NCBI GenBank assembly: GCA_020627645.1
Contig: JAHDGN010000162.1
Span: forward strand, 1 to 7,244
Reading direction: 5' to 3'
Length of the DNA: 7,244 nucleotides
DNA from: Akkermansiaceae bacterium
GTDB lineage: Bacteria; Verrucomicrobiota; Verrucomicrobiia; Verrucomicrobiales; Akkermansiaceae
Shown here: positions 5,997 to 7,244 of the stretch, piece after piece
Position numbering within the stretch: the first letter of the stretch is position 1
How the letters are laid out: the number at the start of each line of letters is the position of its first letter
The notes under the pieces: generated by a model
The model's input: only the letters and a program-made list of their open reading frames with translations
Databases searched by the model: none
Told to the model about the DNA's origin: nothing
Translations under genes and position numbers: made by a program

Positions 5997-7244
5997 TTAG
6001 TTAGGGGTGTATAATTTGAATCTTGAACCTGAGTGAGAGTGGATCTCGTGGCCTACCACTGGATTTGAGCCGATCGTAAATTCAGTCTGATTTGAGAGAC
6101 TATCTTGATCCGCATCTTGGCTCGGAGTTGAACCTAAGTTGCCAAAATAATTGTTTTCCCATTCATCAAGCAAACCGTCGTTATCAACATCAGCAGGCGC
6201 ACTTGAAATCCTAAAGAAGGCTCGTTGAGGAAGTGGACTCAAGTAATCTTCAACAAGGAATTTGATTTCCTTATTCTGACCTAAAACTTGACCTGGCACT
6301 GAAGTCCAATTCTGTAAATCTGTCGAATACTGCCATTGATATTCCACAAAACTCTTACCGAACCACTTCACTTCGAGCTGACCTGCTTGAATTCCTACTT
6401 TGAGGCAATCATTTGGACAGTTGGGGATGCCTCCTGTTGCAGCTTCGTCGGCATTTTTGACCCCATCACCATCGAAGTCATCATTTTTTCCTTTTCTGGA
6501 AGCTAACTTGGGAGATCCATCTTTTGCAGGAAAACCATAGTAGGTCTCCCATCCATCCTCCATTCCGTCGCCATCAGTATCTGGGTTGAGCGGATTCAAA
6601 CCATTCAAAATTTCAAAGGACGAGGTGAGACCATCTTGATCAGGGTCACCTCCCGCATCACTAGAAGACATGGTTTCAAGAAGAGCATTTAATCTCAAAG
6701 AAAACACTGCTTTGAGCTGTCCAAGGTTGGCCGCCGATTGATGAGCCGTCGCCCCAATACCACTCCCCCACGGGAAATAAGTCCCTGACTGTCGGGTTCC
6801 CTGTCTCTGCATTTCTGTCTGCAACCAAACGGGAACGGCAGTGTTAAGATGTGTGTAGATCGGAGCAGAAATCGCTTTCAATTGTCCATTCAAAAGAGGA
6901 CTGAGATCCTGAGGATTTTTGGCCGGAGGCCATTCCGTAAAAGGGTGAGACGAAGCAGGTCCCACAAGATCTTTTTTAATTTGATCGGCAAGCCAAGGAC
7001 TCAGGTCATTAATGACCTGAATTGCATTAAATACCATCCACTTGGCCTGTCCAAGATTGGCTGGAGCCAAGTGGTTAGACTGATCAGCTCCGAGATCTAG
7101 AATCCCCTTTTGATACCACCAGAGAGGTTCAAGATGAAGCTCAATAGACGTTCCCGACAAACCGAATTCACCATTGTTGAAGACCCCCAAATAGCGATTC
7201 GCTGTAATCCCCAAATCTCCAGACTTGTAGCCCGATCGTATCCC
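5997..7244 (-). CDS. Secreted-type protein with GQxK repeats and TSP3 calcium-binding repeats (N-terminus off window)
   Basis: The frame is open from the window edge to a TAA at 5999..5997, giving 415 residues, so the true start lies outside; an internal TTG at 7214 is only a possible start and I do not choose it. Residues about 40-190 hold three GQxK motifs (NLGQAK at 63-68, NGQLK at 119-123, NLGQLK at 173-178). Residues 200-267 and 352-389 hold Asp-rich TSP3 repeats such as DPDQDG, DTDGDG, DFDGDG and DVDNDG, a family that binds calcium and is mostly extracellular. Between them (about 280-350) lies a stretch ending in RAFFRIS that resembles a small beta-sandwich. No catalytic motif is visible. 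A second in-frame stop follows the first (TAA TTC TAA), and the RHS gene begins 33 bp later, so the two are probably cotranscribed. Family membership is well supported. A structural or surface-binding role is inference; the exact function is unknown. Confidence 0.85.
   Translation of the reverse strand, partial: GIRSGYKSGDLGITANRYLGVFNNGEFGLSGTSIELHLEPLWWYQKGILDLGADQSNHLAPANLGQAKWMVFNAIQVINDLSPWLADQIKKDLVGPASSHPFTEWPPAKNPQDLSPLLNGQLKAISAPIYTHLNTAVPVWLQTEMQRQGTRQSGTYFPWGSGIGATAHQSAANLGQLKAVFSLRLNALLETMSSSDAGGDPDQDGLTSSFEILNGLNPLNPDTDGDGMEDGWETYYGFPAKDGSPKLASRKGKNDDFDGDGVKNADEAATGGIPNCPNDCLKVGIQAGQLEVKWFGKSFVEYQWQYSTDLQNWTSVPGQVLGQNKEIKFLVEDYLSPLPQRAFFRISSAPADVDNDGLLDEWENNYFGNLGSTPSQDADQDSLSNQTEFTIGSNPVVGHEIHSHSGSRFKLYTPN
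6078..6191 (-). repeat. TSP3-type calcium-binding repeat cluster 2
   Basis: Encodes residues 352-389, with DVDNDGLLDEWE and DADQDSLSNQTEF. The last loop has Ser where Gly is usual (DQDS), so it is a weaker match. This pair sits at the C-terminal end, separated from cluster 1 by the roughly 85-residue beta-rich stretch. Confidence 0.75.
6444..6647 (-). repeat. TSP3-type calcium-binding repeat cluster 1
   Basis: Encodes residues 200-267 of the partial protein. Three Asp-rich loops are visible: DPDQDGLTSSFE, NPDTDGDGMEDGWE and DDFDGDGVKNADE. The DxDxDG spacing followed by an acidic residue is the hallmark of bacterial thrombospondin type 3 repeats, which coordinate calcium through the Asp side chains. 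The ligand residues look intact. Confidence 0.85.
6711..7058 (-). repeat. Three spaced GQxK motifs (protein-level repeat)
   Basis: Inside the TSP3 gene, three segments share an N-x-GQ-x-K type core spaced about 55 residues apart: ANLGQAKWMVFNA, LLNGQLKAISAPIY and ANLGQLKAVFSL. Between the second and third lies a YFPWGSG segment. The first is preceded by PLWWYQKGILDLG. I recall this arrangement (WW, GQLK, GQLK, YPW, ANxGQLK) as recurrent in uncharacterised secreted proteins of Verrucomicrobiota, often directly before TSP3 repeats. Function unknown. Confidence 0.6.

Overview
The window holds two genes, both on the minus strand and filling it end to end. No RNA gene, mobile element, CRISPR array or origin is visible. 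In transcription order (right to left) the first is a C-terminal part of a secreted-type protein (7244..5997). It carries GQxK-type repeats and thrombospondin type 3 (TSP3) calcium-binding repeats. After 33 bp comes a very large RHS/YD-repeat protein gene (5963 to beyond base 1). The spacing, strand and shared secreted character suggest one transcript, with its promoter outside the window.

The RHS gene is not read in one frame. It is split into four consecutive open pieces: A 5963..3939, B 3942..2851, C 2903..1872 and D 1884..1 (still open at the edge). Each piece continues the RHS domain order where the previous one stops: signal peptide and N-terminal beta-rich region, early YD repeats, middle YD repeats, late YD repeats with the RHS-associated core. 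Three single-base shifts (-1, +1, -1) explain the split. There are no other stops in about 1,990 codons, so the gene is either freshly broken or carries assembly or read errors. Four independent genes are unlikely. The core is preserved, and only 20 codons of the variable C-terminal tip lie in the window, so the tip's function cannot be read here.

The organism is probably a member of the Verrucomicrobiota, perhaps of the Opitutae/Puniceicoccales side. The clues are the spaced 'ANLGQLK' motifs followed by TSP3 repeats, and an RHS protein with a Sec signal and the late motif 'GLDWSGSLAGAGGVGG'. I recall both as recurrent in large secreted proteins of that phylum and of Planctomycetota. This is inference from memory of protein style, not a database result. 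The likely theme is a cell-surface or secreted pair: a calcium-binding accessory protein and a polymorphic RHS shell protein. No defence, metabolic or mobile system is visible.
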